Notes: generated by a model from the letters alone, not told the origin. 57,517 nt of DNA from Paraburkholderia lacunae (GCF_003353175.1 NZ_QHKS01000037.1:1-57517); one strand, 5' to 3'. Shown: positions 46,180 through 55,333, counted from the stretch's first letter. Numbers and translations: made by a program.

Positions 46180-47220
46180 ATGGCTATCGGTACGGCGTCG
46201 TTTGCTACGCCACTGACCCGGCTGCTGGGCTGCCGGTATCCCGTCATCTCGGCGGGAATGGGCGGTCCGGCGCGTGCCGAGCTTGCAGCGGCCGTTTCCC
46301 GTGCCGGCGGATTTGGCCTGCTGGGTATGGTGCGCGAACCGCCTGAGTTGATCTCCCGCGAGATTGCTGCGGTGCGGGCCGCCACGGATCAGCCGTTCGG
46401 CGTCAATCTGATCCCGTCGGCCACGGACCCAACCCTCCTCGCGGCAGAACTCGATGTGTGTCTGGCCGCCCGTGTTCCAGCGATATGTTTCTTCTGGGAC
46501 GTCGTACCCGACGTGGTCGCGCGAGCGAAAGATGCCGGCGTGCTGGTGCTCTATCAGGTCGGGTCACTCGAAGGTGCGCTCGCCGCGGAACAGGCGGGAG
46601 CCGATGTCGTGATTGCGCAGGGTATCGAAGCAGGTGGCCATGTACGGGGGCGTACAGGGATCCTCACGTTACTCCCCGAGATCGTCCGGCGTGTGCGCAT
46701 TCCAGTTGTCGCGTCGGGCGGGTTCGCGACAGGCGCAGGCCTCGTAGCGGCGCTCGCGCTCGGTGCGGCAGGAATTCACTGCGGTACGCTTTTTCTCGCA
46801 ACGCATGAGTCTTTCGCACATGACTATCACAAGCAACGCATTCTCGCCGCCCAGGCTGGGGATACGGTCTATAACGATCTGTTCGCGATCAACTGGCCAC
46901 CTGACTCTCCCGTGCGCGTCCTGGAAAACAGCGTGACCAGGAAAGCCGGGAGCCACCTGTTCGGACATCATCCGGACAGGTTGCCACGCGAAGTGATCGC
47001 CTACGACGACGGGCGGCCGATCTACCGGTTCAGCACCGATTCGCCATTACGCAGCACGGTGGGAGATCTTGAGCAGATGGCGCTCTTTGCTGGCGAATCG
47101 GCAGCGCTCGTCGATCGGGTCTCCAGTGCCGCCGAGGTCATCGAGCGGCTGTTGAATGAGGCCATTGATGCCTCATCGCGAATCGCGCCGTTGTGCGTGC
47201 ACACCGGATGTCTTTCGTGA
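46180..47220 (+). CDS. Nitronate monooxygenase-family FMN enzyme
   Basis: This 346-residue TIM-barrel protein has PVISAGMGGPARAELAAAVSRAGGFGLLG, the loop QGIEAGGHVRG and VPVVASGGFATGAGLVAALALGAAGIHCGT, the FMN-phosphate site. Such enzymes oxidise alkyl nitronates; some relatives are enoyl reductase-like. A perfect AAGGAGGT precedes the ATG. Its exact substrate is uncertain. Confidence 0.9.
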   Translation: MAIGTASFATPLTRLLGCRYPVISAGMGGPARAELAAAVSRAGGFGLLGMVREPPELISREIAAVRAATDQPFGVNLIPSATDPTLLAAELDVCLAARVPAICFFWDVVPDVVARAKDAGVLVLYQVGSLEGALAAEQAGADVVIAQGIEAGGHVRGRTGILTLLPEIVRRVRIPVVASGGFATGAGLVAALALGAAGIHCGTLFLATHESFAHDYHKQRILAAQAGDTVYNDLFAINWPPDSPVRVLENSVTRKAGSHLFGHHPDRLPREVIAYDDGRPIYRFSTDSPLRSTVGDLEQMALFAGESAALVDRVSSAAEVIERLLNEAIDASSRIAPLCVHTGCLS

Positions 47221-47294
47221 ACTGTCCGCCAGATGATCAACGTGCCTGATCCTGACGCGTTCACGTCGAACGTGGCCGGTCGCACGGCAGATGT

Positions 47295-47702
47295 CTATTT
47301 GCCCGAGCCGGTTTCTTCGACGCAACTCAGCACAAGTCGACTGCCCAGCCCCGCTTCAGCGCTGAGCGTGGCGCTGTGGAATTCGGTATCGGTGCATAGC
47401 CATTCGATACGAAAGTCCTTAAAACCCTTGCGGCAGCCTTGGGATGGCGCGCCCGTGAGCGCCTTGGGCAGGATATACGGGCAGGTCTGCAGTCCGTCGC
47501 ACTGACGCGCGACGTTGTGGGTCACGTCGGCTCGCGGCATTTCGCAGTTCGTGCCATAGGTACCTGAGATGATCCTGATCGCCCGCGCTTCCGCGCCCGG
47601 GCTGGCCGCTACGGCAAGAATGCCCGCTAGTGCCCAGACACAGCGAAAGGCGCCGACAAGAATGGGCGATTTATATCGCCGGTGCGCTGTTGCCCTGGTC
47701 AT
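47295..47702 (-). CDS. Secreted protein with SUEL-type lectin-like domain
   Basis: This protein of about 135 residues has a signal peptide (WALAGILAVAASPGAEARA). Its mature part has the cysteine pattern of a D-galactoside/L-rhamnose-binding lectin-like domain: ISGTYGTNCEMPRADVTHNVARQCDG, CPYILP, GCRKGFKDFRIEWLC. It overlaps the end of the ECF sigma gene. It would act in the periplasm or outside; the ligand is unknown. Confidence 0.75.
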   Translation of the reverse strand: MTRATAHRRYKSPILVGAFRCVWALAGILAVAASPGAEARAIRIISGTYGTNCEMPRADVTHNVARQCDGLQTCPYILPKALTGAPSQGCRKGFKDFRIEWLCTDTEFHSATLSAEAGLGSRLVLSCVEETGSGK

Positions 47703-48387
47703 TTTCGCTGACTAGCCGTGACAGGACGTTGGCGACCACCCGGTCGCAGTGGGCGCCGCCGAATTCGAATACGTCGCGCTCGGCGAGATCGATCTCGTGC
47801 GCTAATGATTCGCGCAGCAGACTCCTTGCGCGGAAATGCCGGCTGCGCACGGTCGCTTCCGGGATGTCGAGACATTGCGCAGTCTCCTCGACACTCATTT
47901 CCTCGACCGCACGCAGCACGAATACAACGCGAAAGACTTCCGGCAGTTCATCCAGCTTGCGCTCGAGCACGGCTCGCAGCTCGGCACGCGCTAACGCCTT
48001 GTCTGGGGAGTCGGAATCTTGCGGGGTCATGGCATCGATATCGACATGAGTGTTCGCGTCCACCATCGGAATCACGTTCTGACGGCGTGCTTCCCGGCGC
48101 AGGCGCCCATAGCATTCGTTGAGTACCAGGCGGGACAGCCAGGTGAGCAGCGTGGCATCGCCACGAAACCGCCCGATCGATCTATAGGCTGACAGATACG
48201 CTGCCTGCAGTGCGTCTTCTGCTTCCGTTCCATCACGCAACGTGGCGCGCGCCAGACGATACAAGCGCCGATTGTGCCGGCGCATCAGCCATTCGAACGC
48301 CAATCGATCTCCCGTGACGATGCGGCGGACTACTTCGCGTTCGTCGTCCGCGGCAAGCGTTGAATGTGTTTCAGCGATGTTCGTCAT
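47671..48387 (-). CDS. ECF RNA polymerase sigma factor
   Basis: This 238-residue sigma-70 factor has region 2 (AFEWLMRRHNRRLYRLARATLRD, EDALQAAYLSAYRSIGRF) and region 4 (LDELPEVFRVVFVLRAVEEMSVEETAQCL, VRSRHFRARSLLRE). No anti-sigma gene is recognised next to it. It is in the middle of a minus-strand operon with a DUF4142 protein, a cupredoxin and a lectin-like protein, which suggests an envelope or oxidative stress regulon. Confidence 0.94.
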   Translation of the reverse strand: MTNIAETHSTLAADDEREVVRRIVTGDRLAFEWLMRRHNRRLYRLARATLRDGTEAEDALQAAYLSAYRSIGRFRGDATLLTWLSRLVLNECYGRLRREARRQNVIPMVDANTHVDIDAMTPQDSDSPDKALARAELRAVLERKLDELPEVFRVVFVLRAVEEMSVEETAQCLDIPEATVRSRHFRARSLLRESLAHEIDLAERDVFEFGGAHCDRVVANVLSRLVSENDQGNSAPAI

Positions 48388-48426
48388 GACTGCCTCGCCA
48401 GGTCGTCCTCACGCATTGCTCGTTCC

Positions 48427-48816
48427 TCATTGCACGATCAGTGTGCCACGCATCGTGGTGTGGAGCGTGCACAGATACGGGTAGCTACCGGCCTGGCGTG
48501 CCACGTAACTCCACGATGCATCTGGCTGAATTTCGTGTGAATCGAACGCAGTCGGCGTTGCAGTCGCCGCTGCAGTTGCCGTATGGGGAAACAGATCCCT
48601 GTTGACCCACACCACACGATCGCCGCGGTGCACCGTGAGCACCGGCGGATTGAAGCGCATCTGCTCGATGACGATCACGTACGTTTTGGCCGCGGCATCG
48701 GACATGCCGGCCAGCGACATCGCCATGATCGCAACGAAAGCGCAGGCAAGGACAAGGCCGCTGGCATGTAGCGTGCCCCGGCGCCGTCCGGCCACACAAA
48801 GTGTCCGGTCACCCAC
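48427..48816 (-). CDS. Secreted cupredoxin
   Basis: This protein of about 130 residues has an N-terminal signal (LVLACAFVAIMAMSLAGMSDAAA) and one cupredoxin domain. The type-1 copper ligands are visible: the His in LFPHTATA, and the Cys, His and Met in YLCTLHTTMRG. The start is uncertain; GTG at 48816 lets it overlap the DUF4142 stop slightly, and GTG at 48795 or a TTG further upstream are alternatives. It may carry electrons or bind copper in the periplasm. Confidence 0.82.
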   Translation of the reverse strand: MGDRTLCVAGRRRGTLHASGLVLACAFVAIMAMSLAGMSDAAAKTYVIVIEQMRFNPPVLTVHRGDRVVWVNRDLFPHTATAAATATPTAFDSHEIQPDASWSYVARQAGSYPYLCTLHTTMRGTLIVQ

Positions 48817-49354
48817 CGCTCTTGCCCAACTCTGCCTGCAGATGCTTCGCGTGCTCGAGATGCGCAACAAAGGCCGGACGCACCTTGACGAGAAGCGCCT
48901 TCAGCTCGGCGTTCTGCGCATCTGGAATCAACGTCTTGTCCAGCGCGTCGAGAACGCTCTCGTGGTACGTCACCTCGTGGTCGATATACGCCCGATCGAA
49001 CTGTGAGCCCTTTAGCGTTTTCAGGTTGGCGAGATTCGCGTCACCGCCTTGCTTGAGGCTCTGGCTCGTCGAATTGTCTTCCGGCGTCACGCCGAGTTTA
49101 TGCACAAGGTCGGTGGCGGCCTTGTTCACGCCGCTGTGATCGGTGACCATAAGTTGCGCGAACGCTTTGACATCCTTCGACTTCGTTGTCGACTCCGCGA
49201 GCTTGCCCGCGTCGATATCCACCTGATTGGCGGTCACGACGATGGCCGCGATCTGGGGATCGGTGGGACCGGCGCTCTGTGCCCAGCCCGGGAGGCTGGT
49301 CAACGTGAGTGCACTGGCGAGTGCGCCGAACAGTGCTGCGCCGATTATCTTCAT
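48809..49354 (-). CDS. Periplasmic DUF4142 protein
   Basis: This 181-residue protein has a signal peptide (ALTLTSLPGWAQS) and the DUF4142 helical domain: AAIVVTANQVDIDAGKLAE, VKAFAQLMVTDHSGVNK, and DRAYIDHEVTYHESVLDALD. These proteins are often encoded beside ECF sigma factors and bear a ferritin-like pattern of His and Asp, but the role is unknown. CAGGAGA precedes the ATG. It leads the operon. Confidence 0.92.
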   Translation of the reverse strand: MKIIGAALFGALASALTLTSLPGWAQSAGPTDPQIAAIVVTANQVDIDAGKLAESTTKSKDVKAFAQLMVTDHSGVNKAATDLVHKLGVTPEDNSTSQSLKQGGDANLANLKTLKGSQFDRAYIDHEVTYHESVLDALDKTLIPDAQNAELKALLVKVRPAFVAHLEHAKHLQAELGKSGG

Positions 49355-49693
49355 GTCGCGTCTCCTGAGTCATGATGGCAAGTCCGGGTCGGTCCGCACG
49401 TGATCCGCGGCCGATTCGATCCTGGATATGGTGTTGGATGTCACGTGTTCGAACCGCGTTCCCGTTTCGGCCCCCGGGCACCGCCTGCGATGCGCGTTTC
49501 TCTGACATGGTTGCGGAACAACCATGAGGAGCGTGACATCACGTCGCAACGCGGGGACGACATTGTCCAGGGAATGGATGCTGAATCAGTGGGGGAGGCG
49601 GGAAAGGGAGAGAGAGGTGCACCCCCGCAGGGGCACGGATGAAGCGTGCGTATCTGTTTCTGGCAGCCGACCGGCCGCTGACCCGCCGTAACC
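49355..49693. other. Intergenic region between the ECF operon and clcA
   Basis: These 339 bases contain no convincing gene. The promoter of the DUF4142/ECF operon should lie here; no clear ECF-type motif could be assigned. Confidence 0.4.
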
Positions 49694-51484
49694 TTAAGGA
49701 ACCGGAGGAAAGTGCCGCTTGGCGGGCTGAAGCCGCAAGCGCCGGAAGCGTTCTTTCTTGTGCTCTTCGTCGAAGTGGGCAAGAGACGGCTTGACCAGAT
49801 CGCTGCGCGACACGATGCCGACCAGTTGCAACGTGTTGGAATTCGCGACCACGGGCAGCCGTTCGAGACCGTGCACCGCCAACCGCGTCGCGACGAGCCG
49901 GCAGGTTTCACCGGGCAATGCAAACGTGGGTGCGCGGTGCTGCAACATGTCGTAGAGACGCGAGTCGAGCGTCCCGTTCGGCGCGTCATCGCGCATCTTT
50001 TCCAGTACCGCGCGATCGACAACCCCCGCCAGCACGCCTTGCCGCACGACCGGATAGGCGCGATGCGTTTGCGTCGTGCCGAAGTACGTGGCGAGCACTT
50101 CGCGCACGGACATATCGCCATCAATCGTCTCGACTGCACGCGACATGACCTCGTCGACATGGTGGCGCTCGAGCGGATCGACACCGTATTCGCGATAAAT
50201 GTGATATCCGCGCCGGGCAATTTTCTCGGTCATGATGGAGCGCTTCATGACGACCGTTGCAAACCCATGCGCGATCAAGGTAGCGGCGAGCAGCGGCAGC
50301 AATGCGTTGCTGTCGTGCGTGAGGCCAAATGCGAACACGATGGCGGTCAGCGGTGCGCCCAAGGTGGCGCCCAGCGTGGCCGCCATGCAGACGAGGGGCC
50401 ACAGTGCGGGTTCGCCGCCCGGCAGCACGTGGCCAAGCACGACGCCGAGCCCCGCGCCCAGCATGAGCAGCGGAGCAAGGACGCCACCCGAGGTGCCTGA
50501 ACCCAGCGCCACGACCCAGATGACCGCCTTCACGATGAGGATCGCCAGCGCGATCTGGATGGCAATGTGCTGGTGCAGCAGGTCGCCGATCACGTCATAG
50601 CCGACGCCCAGCGCACGAGGTTCGAGAAAGCCGCCGATGCCGACGACGAGGCCGCCGAGCGCGGGCCACCACATCCAGTGGATGGGAAGCTTGCCGAACA
50701 GATCTTCGGTCTTGTATAAGGTGGCAGACAGGCCCGACGCGAGCGCGCCGGACATCAGGCCTGCAATGACGCAGGACACCAGCGACAGCGCGCCGGGAGG
50801 CGCAGTCTCAAGCGGAAACAGTGGCCCCGTGCCGAACAATGCCGCGCGCGCAAAACCCGCGACTGCACACGCAAGGGCAACTGGCAGAAAACTGCGTGGG
50901 CGCCATTCGAACAGCAGCAGTTCGACCGCCAGCAGCACGGCCGCCACCGGCGTGCCAAAGACCGCCGTCATGCCCGCCGCCGCGCCGGCGACCAGCAGCG
51001 TCTTGCGTTCCGCGGACGTGACCTTCACGCACTACGCGATCAGCGACCCCAGTGCGCCGCCTGTCATGATGATCGGACCTTCTGCGCCGAACGGCCCGCC
51101 ACTGCCGATCACAATGCCGGACGACAGGGGCTTGAGAATCGCCACTTTCGGCAACATGCGGCTCTTGCCGAACAGGATGGCCTCGATCGCTTCGGGAATG
51201 CCGTGCCCACGAATCTTCTCCGAGCCGTAGCGAGCCATGAGGCCGACGATGAGGCCGCCGATGACCGGAATGATCACCACCCAGATACCCAGCGTGTTGA
51301 GCGCCGGCGAGCGGTCCGCAAACGAAAATTCCCGGAAGAAAAACAGGTTGGTGAACAGGTGAATCAGGTTCAACAGCACGAACGCCGCGAGCGTGCTGAG
51401 CGCGCCGATCCCGGCGGCGAGCGCGGAAATGCCGGGAAGCCGCGCGTTGATGGAAAAATCGCGCTTATGGGTATCGAGACTCAT
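49694..51484 (-). pseudogene. clcA: ClcA-type chloride channel with CBS domains, in-frame TAG
   Basis: From the ATG at 51484 the frame encodes a ClC channel: SGIVIGSGGPFGAEGPIIMTGGALGSLIA and then a TAG at 51032-51034. The frame continues unshifted as CVKVTSAERKTLLVAGAAAGM through GTSGGVLAPLLMLGAG to two CBS domains (MSVREVLATYFG, LPVVANSNTLQLVGIVSRSDLV) and ends at 49694. The expected residue is Gln, so one CAG-to-TAG change explains the break. The total of 596 residues is normal for ClC-CBS proteins. A marR gene lies directly upstream. Apart from the stop it looks functional. Confidence 0.88.
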
Positions 51485-51490
51485 GGTGAC

Positions 51491-51904
51491 TCAAAAATCA
51501 ATCTGAGGGACGCTAAAGGCGCCTTCGAGCGACTTCAGTTCGGCACGGTGCATCTCGGCGAGACGGGCGAGCACCTGCTCACCGGCCTTCAACAAATGAA
51601 CCTCGACCTGGCGACGGTCCGTCTCACTGACCTTTCTGCGGACCAGATCGAGCGCCTCACAGCGGGACACGAGCGCGACCACGCCGTGATGCTGCGCCTG
51701 CAGCCGTTCCGCAAGCTCGCCGACGGTTGCCCAGGCGCGTTCCGGATAACCCTTGATGTGCAGGAGCAGCAGATACTGCAATGGTGTAATGCCTTCACCG
51801 TGAGCGGCCTGCTCAGAAAAACGCTCAAAGCGCCGCATCTGGTAGCGAAACTCCGACAGTTGTTCGAAGTCCGTCTTGGTCAAGCCGCGAGTGAGTGTTT
51901 TCAT
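51491..51904 (-). CDS. MarR-family regulator
   Basis: This 137-residue protein has the winged-helix core ITPLQYLLLLHIKGYPERAWATVGELAERLQAQHHGVVALVSRCEALDLV and the wing RRKVSETDRRQVEVHLL. AAGGAA precedes the ATG. It ends six bases before the chloride-channel start on the same strand and is likely co-transcribed. A perfect 17-bp palindrome upstream is its probable operator. Confidence 0.92.
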   Translation of the reverse strand: MKTLTRGLTKTDFEQLSEFRYQMRRFERFSEQAAHGEGITPLQYLLLLHIKGYPERAWATVGELAERLQAQHHGVVALVSRCEALDLVRRKVSETDRRQVEVHLLKAGEQVLARLAEMHRAELKSLEGAFSVPQIDF

Positions 51905-51943
51905 CGGCGTTCCTTGGAGAAATAGGTGAGGCGAAAAGTATAT

Positions 51944-51960
51944 CTAAATATGATATTTAG
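51944..51960. promoter_or_regulatory. Candidate MarR operator, perfect palindrome
   Basis: CTAAATAT-G-ATATTTAG has two perfect 8-bp arms around one base, 40 bases ahead of the marR start. The position fits autorepression of the marR-clcA operon. Confidence 0.6.
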
Positions 51961-51993
51961 CGTGTGTTCAACACCGACGAAGGGTGACAACGG

Positions 51994-53158
51994 CTAGGCC
52001 GCGCGCCGCTGCTGCGCGTAAGCCTGGCGATAGAGTCCCGCGATGAGGTCAGCCTGTGTGATCATTCCGGCAAGCCGCTGATTCGAGTCCAGAACCGGGA
52101 TGTGATGGTGCCCGTAGTTCGCGAACACCGGCACCAGTTCGACGATCGGCGTCGTCGCGTCGACCGTGCGAACGTCGACGTTCATCAGTGCACCGACAAG
52201 CGGCGCCGGAGTGATGCTGCGCCGGAACCAGCGTTGCACGGGGGACGACAAACCGGTCCCTCTGCTGAACGCCCGTTTGTCGACAAGGTCGGCGCGGGTC
52301 ACGATACCGATTACGTGCTGTCTCTCGTCAGTGACCGGGAGCGCTTTGATATGGCGCTGTTTAAGCAGACTCCATGCGGCCGAAGCTCTCGTGTTTGCCG
52401 ACACGGCGACCAGCGAACGCGACATGATGTCCGCGCAAGTCAGTTCATTGAACGTGCGGGCGTAGGCCTGCAACTGAACGTCGCGCAGCAGGGATTCCAG
52501 ATCGTCCGTGTCGATATCGAGCAATTCCCCGCGCCGGTTCAGCACCGCCTCGAGGTCCGCGCGCGTGAAACCTTCATTCGACGCCGCAGCCGATGCGGCC
52601 GCGCCATTGCCCGAACTCTGCGCAACGTGCGGGTATCGATGCCCGGTAGCAGCGTGATAGAGGATAGCCGCGCACAGCAGCATCACCGACTGGATCGCAA
52701 TCGGTTCAGCTACAAAGCGGTAGCCCAGCGCGTGCACGGCCGGACCGCCAAGGACCGCGGTCAGGGCGACCGCGCCGGACGGAGGGTGAACACACCGCAG
52801 CGCGAACATCGCACAGATCGCCAGTGAAACGGCCAATGCGGCGGCGCCCACTGGATCGGCGATCCAACTCGCACAGGCAACGCCGACCGTCGCGGAGACG
52901 ATATTGCCGCCGATGATGGACCACGGTTGCGCAAGCGGACTCGCAGGAACCGCGAACAGCAGCACGGCCGACGCGCCCATTGGCGCAACGAGGAGCGGAA
53001 TGTTTGCTGCCGGTCCGAGAAGGACGTGCATTGTCACCGCCGGTGAAGGCAATCCCAAGCAATGCGCCGAGACACGATCTCAAGCGTTCCGGCCACCGGA
53101 CGGCAATGGGGTGAGGGGCAAAGCTGGAAAACCAGCGAACAAGAGCGTAGCGGGACAA
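51994..53158 (-). pseudogene. HPP-family membrane protein with CBS domains, frameshifted
   Basis: The 5' part, probably from a TTG at 53158, reads WFSSFAPHPIAVRWPERLRSCLGALLGIAFTG, the normal start of HPP proteins. The rest, in another frame, reads VTMHVLLGPAANIPLLVAPMGASAVLLFAVP, four helices, then two CBS domains (DIMSRSLVAVSANT..., HIPVLDSNQRLAGMITQADLI) and stops at 51994. Removing one G from GGCGG near 53037-53041 joins the two frames exactly. HPP proteins are membrane proteins, some of which transport nitrite; CBS domains sense adenylates. The gene is either recently broken or miscalled by one base. Confidence 0.85.
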
Positions 53159-53253
53159 GATTCGAATAGGAAAGTAAGGAGGGGTATCACATGGGACGGG
53201 GCCACACCTTACGGTGAAATCCTCGCGAAACGAAAGAACGCATCGTCATGATT

Positions 53254-53270
53254 ATATTTTATTGTGATAT
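53254..53270. promoter_or_regulatory. Palindrome ATATTTT-N3-GTGATAT, site D
   Basis: It matches 11 of 14 arm positions around ATT, about 95 bases upstream of the HPP-CBS gene. Confidence 0.4.
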
Positions 53271-53381
53271 AAAAATGCGTTTCGGGTCGCCGCGATCCGA
53301 TAGAGCAGGGCGGGTCACGGGATCAGACTGGTTCTGCGTCTGGCGCGGAATGGTCCGATTGACGGCATTTTCAGCTTGAAT

Positions 53382-53398
53382 AGATCACAATATGATAT
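53382..53398. promoter_or_regulatory. Palindrome AGATCAC-N3-ATGATAT, site E
   Basis: It matches 12 of 14 arm positions around AAT. It lies between the HPP-CBS gene (minus) and the DUF1840 gene (plus). Confidence 0.45.
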
Positions 53399-53700
53399 AA
53401 AATGAAAACAGGCCTTCTCGTGACTGGTTCTTGAACAGGAGCAGTCCGGATGAAACTACAAGGATGATTTGCCCGGATCGCACGCGCCCATGGGGATGCC
53501 GTGCTTCTCCGATGCGCAAAGCCGGTCATCGCGGAGGCCCCGGCCGTCGTCACATGCGGCCGTCGTCACAGGAGACGATCACCGGTTGCCCGGGTCTTGC
53601 TGCGTAACAGTGCGAAAGACGCGTTGCACTCGTCCTCCGGAGTGAGTCCGAATGGCTTCCCGGTGCGATGACGCAATTCAGATCGAAGCAAGGAGCCACC

Positions 53701-54018
53701 ATGCTGATCACATTTCAATCGCCCGCCACACCCGATGTCGTGATGCTCAGGGATCTCGCCCAGTATCTGGTGGGTCTTGTGGGCAAGCGGCTCGATACGC
53801 GTGGGGTTATTCTCCACGACGAGCTGCCTCGCGCAATCAGCCGTCTCGAAACGGCGATTTCGGACGATGAAAAAGCGGAGATTGCCCTCGAATCACTACA
53901 GTATTCCCGCGAACGCCGTCAGGAATCCGGCAGTGGACTTTCGCAACGGGCCTGGCCATTTCTCGACATGATGCGTGAGGCCAGCAAACAGAATGCCGAC
54001 ATTATCTGGGGGCTGTAG
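53701..54018 (+). CDS. DUF1840-family protein
   Basis: This 105-residue protein starts MLITFQSPATPDVVMLRDLAQYLVGLVG after AAGGAG and contains LSQRAWPFLDMMREASKQNADIIWG, the DUF1840 pattern. It is a soluble beta-proteobacterial protein of unknown role. Confidence 0.92.
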   Translation: MLITFQSPATPDVVMLRDLAQYLVGLVGKRLDTRGVILHDELPRAISRLETAISDDEKAEIALESLQYSRERRQESGSGLSQRAWPFLDMMREASKQNADIIWGL

Positions 54019-54082
54019 ACGCCGCATTGCAGCGAGAGTGTATGCCGGTTGCGTGCCGCACCGCTCGCTGAAGGACGCCAGG

Positions 54083-54472
54083 ATGAAACAATGGATTGCA
54101 CCGCGCCTGTTGGCGGCGGTTCTCGCCGCGTGCGGCATCTGTGCGCCGGCGTGGGCGGGCGCGCATCCCTGCGCCCAACCACAAGATGTTGGCTCAAGAT
54201 CGTGCGTCAGCCGGAACGGCGGCGAGCCAGTCAGGACGTGGGGAGCTGCGTCAGCCAATGAAGCGACTGCGCCGTATTTCCCCGGTATTCCGATGAGGGT
54301 TGTCAGCGCGTACGGCCGTACGACGCTCGATATGCTATCGAGCGGACCCTTCATGCTGGTGAAGTGGCCGAATGGCTGCTGCCCGGACAGCAGACGATGG
54401 CACACGGAAGACACGCGTCATAAGCATACTGGCGACGACCAGCATGTGATCTTTCTCTGGCCCGCGCTGTAG
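54083..54472 (+). CDS. Possible secreted hypothetical protein
   Basis: This frame of 129 residues starts MKQWIAPRLLAAVLAACGICAPAWAGAHP, a plausible signal peptide, after AAGGA. The mature part has four cysteines, several His residues near the C-terminus, and the segment TLDMLSSGPFMLVKWPNG. I do not recognise a family. It could be a small periplasmic protein or chance coding. Confidence 0.4.
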   Translation: MKQWIAPRLLAAVLAACGICAPAWAGAHPCAQPQDVGSRSCVSRNGGEPVRTWGAASANEATAPYFPGIPMRVVSAYGRTTLDMLSSGPFMLVKWPNGCCPDSRRWHTEDTRHKHTGDDQHVIFLWPAL

Positions 54473-54595
54473 ACGATCCGTCGACGGGACGAACAATCCA
54501 GATGAAGCGTCGCCCGGCCGCCTACGATTGTCGCATCGGCGGCCAGGATCTGAGAAGGTGAAGGAGACATCACTGGACCGATACCGCCAGCAGCG

Positions 54596-54757
54596 TTAAG
54601 GTCCGTGACGCGTGCGGTTCCACCAGTGCCTGCCGGTTGCATGCCGGAAAATCCGTTCACGAGGATTGTCTCCCGGAGCCTGCGCAACGACGAAAAAAAT
54701 CACCAGCACCAGCACAGCGCCCGCAACAACAATCTGTACCAGAAGATCCATTATCAT
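54596..54757 (-). CDS. Small membrane protein downstream of Usp
   Basis: This 53-residue frame starts after GGAGG with MIMDLLVQIVVAGAVLVLVIFFVV, one membrane helix, followed by a basic tail (RERIFRHATGRHWWNR). It lies 71 bases after the universal stress gene on the same strand. No known family. Confidence 0.5.
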   Translation of the reverse strand: MIMDLLVQIVVAGAVLVLVIFFVVAQAPGDNPRERIFRHATGRHWWNRTRHGP

Positions 54758-54828
54758 CTTCGCCTCCATCATGGTCGTGCGCCCAATAAGAGATCCTGGC
54801 CGCCACGATTCGAATTCGTGCAAGACCG

Positions 54829-55263
54829 TCAGGCGGCCACCTTGAACAGGACGCCGCAAGATACGCGGTCGAGCAGCAATGCATGGTTTTCGCCCGACCA
54901 CCAGCGCGCAAAAAATCCATGTGGATGATGCCCGATGACGATCAGGTCGACCTTCAGTGAATCCGCCAGGCGGGAAATCTGGTCAATCGCATTTCCGACC
55001 GAATAGTGTCCCGTTGCGATAACACCCCATGCCCGCAGCCAGTCAATTCCCTCGCGCAGTGTCTCTTGTGCCGCCTGCTCATCGGCCTCGAATTTCATCG
55101 ACGAAAGAACGTCGAACCCGCTTGACCAGTAGGTGTAGTCGAAAATCGAGAGCAAATGGGTTTCAGCTTGCAGCTGCTGCGCGAGGGCCGCACCGAAGCG
55201 CAGCGCGAGCCGCCCTTCCGGTGTGGCGTCGTAGCAGAGAAGGATCCGGTTGAACGGGGCCAT
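54829..55263 (-). CDS. Universal stress protein, copy 2
   Basis: This 144-residue UspA-fold protein starts MAPFNRILLCYDATPEGRLALRFG and ends VDLIVIGHHPHGFFARWWSGENHALLLDRVSC. It shares the RWWSG(E/K)N and LLLDRVSC segments with the Usp at 45481, so the two are paralogues. The short membrane gene upstream (55334-55519) is probably in the same operon, with palindrome site F ahead of it. Confidence 0.93.
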   Translation of the reverse strand: MAPFNRILLCYDATPEGRLALRFGAALAQQLQAETHLLSIFDYTYWSSGFDVLSSMKFEADEQAAQETLREGIDWLRAWGVIATGHYSVGNAIDQISRLADSLKVDLIVIGHHPHGFFARWWSGENHALLLDRVSCGVLFKVAA

Positions 55264-55333
55264 GGTGGATTCCTTTGCCAACTTTCGCGGTGCTATCCAT
55301 CCGAGCGATCGAATCGGTTCGCCGCGAAATTGT

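Larger units (their letters stand above)
53159..53700. other. Intergenic region with two palindromes
   Basis: These 540 bases are AT-rich in two spots and contain palindrome sites D and E. No gene is recognised. Confidence 0.5.

Noticed and set aside
49400..49642. Plus-strand frame between the ECF operon and clcA
   Set aside because: It is Gly/Arg-rich with no ribosome site and no similarity to known proteins.
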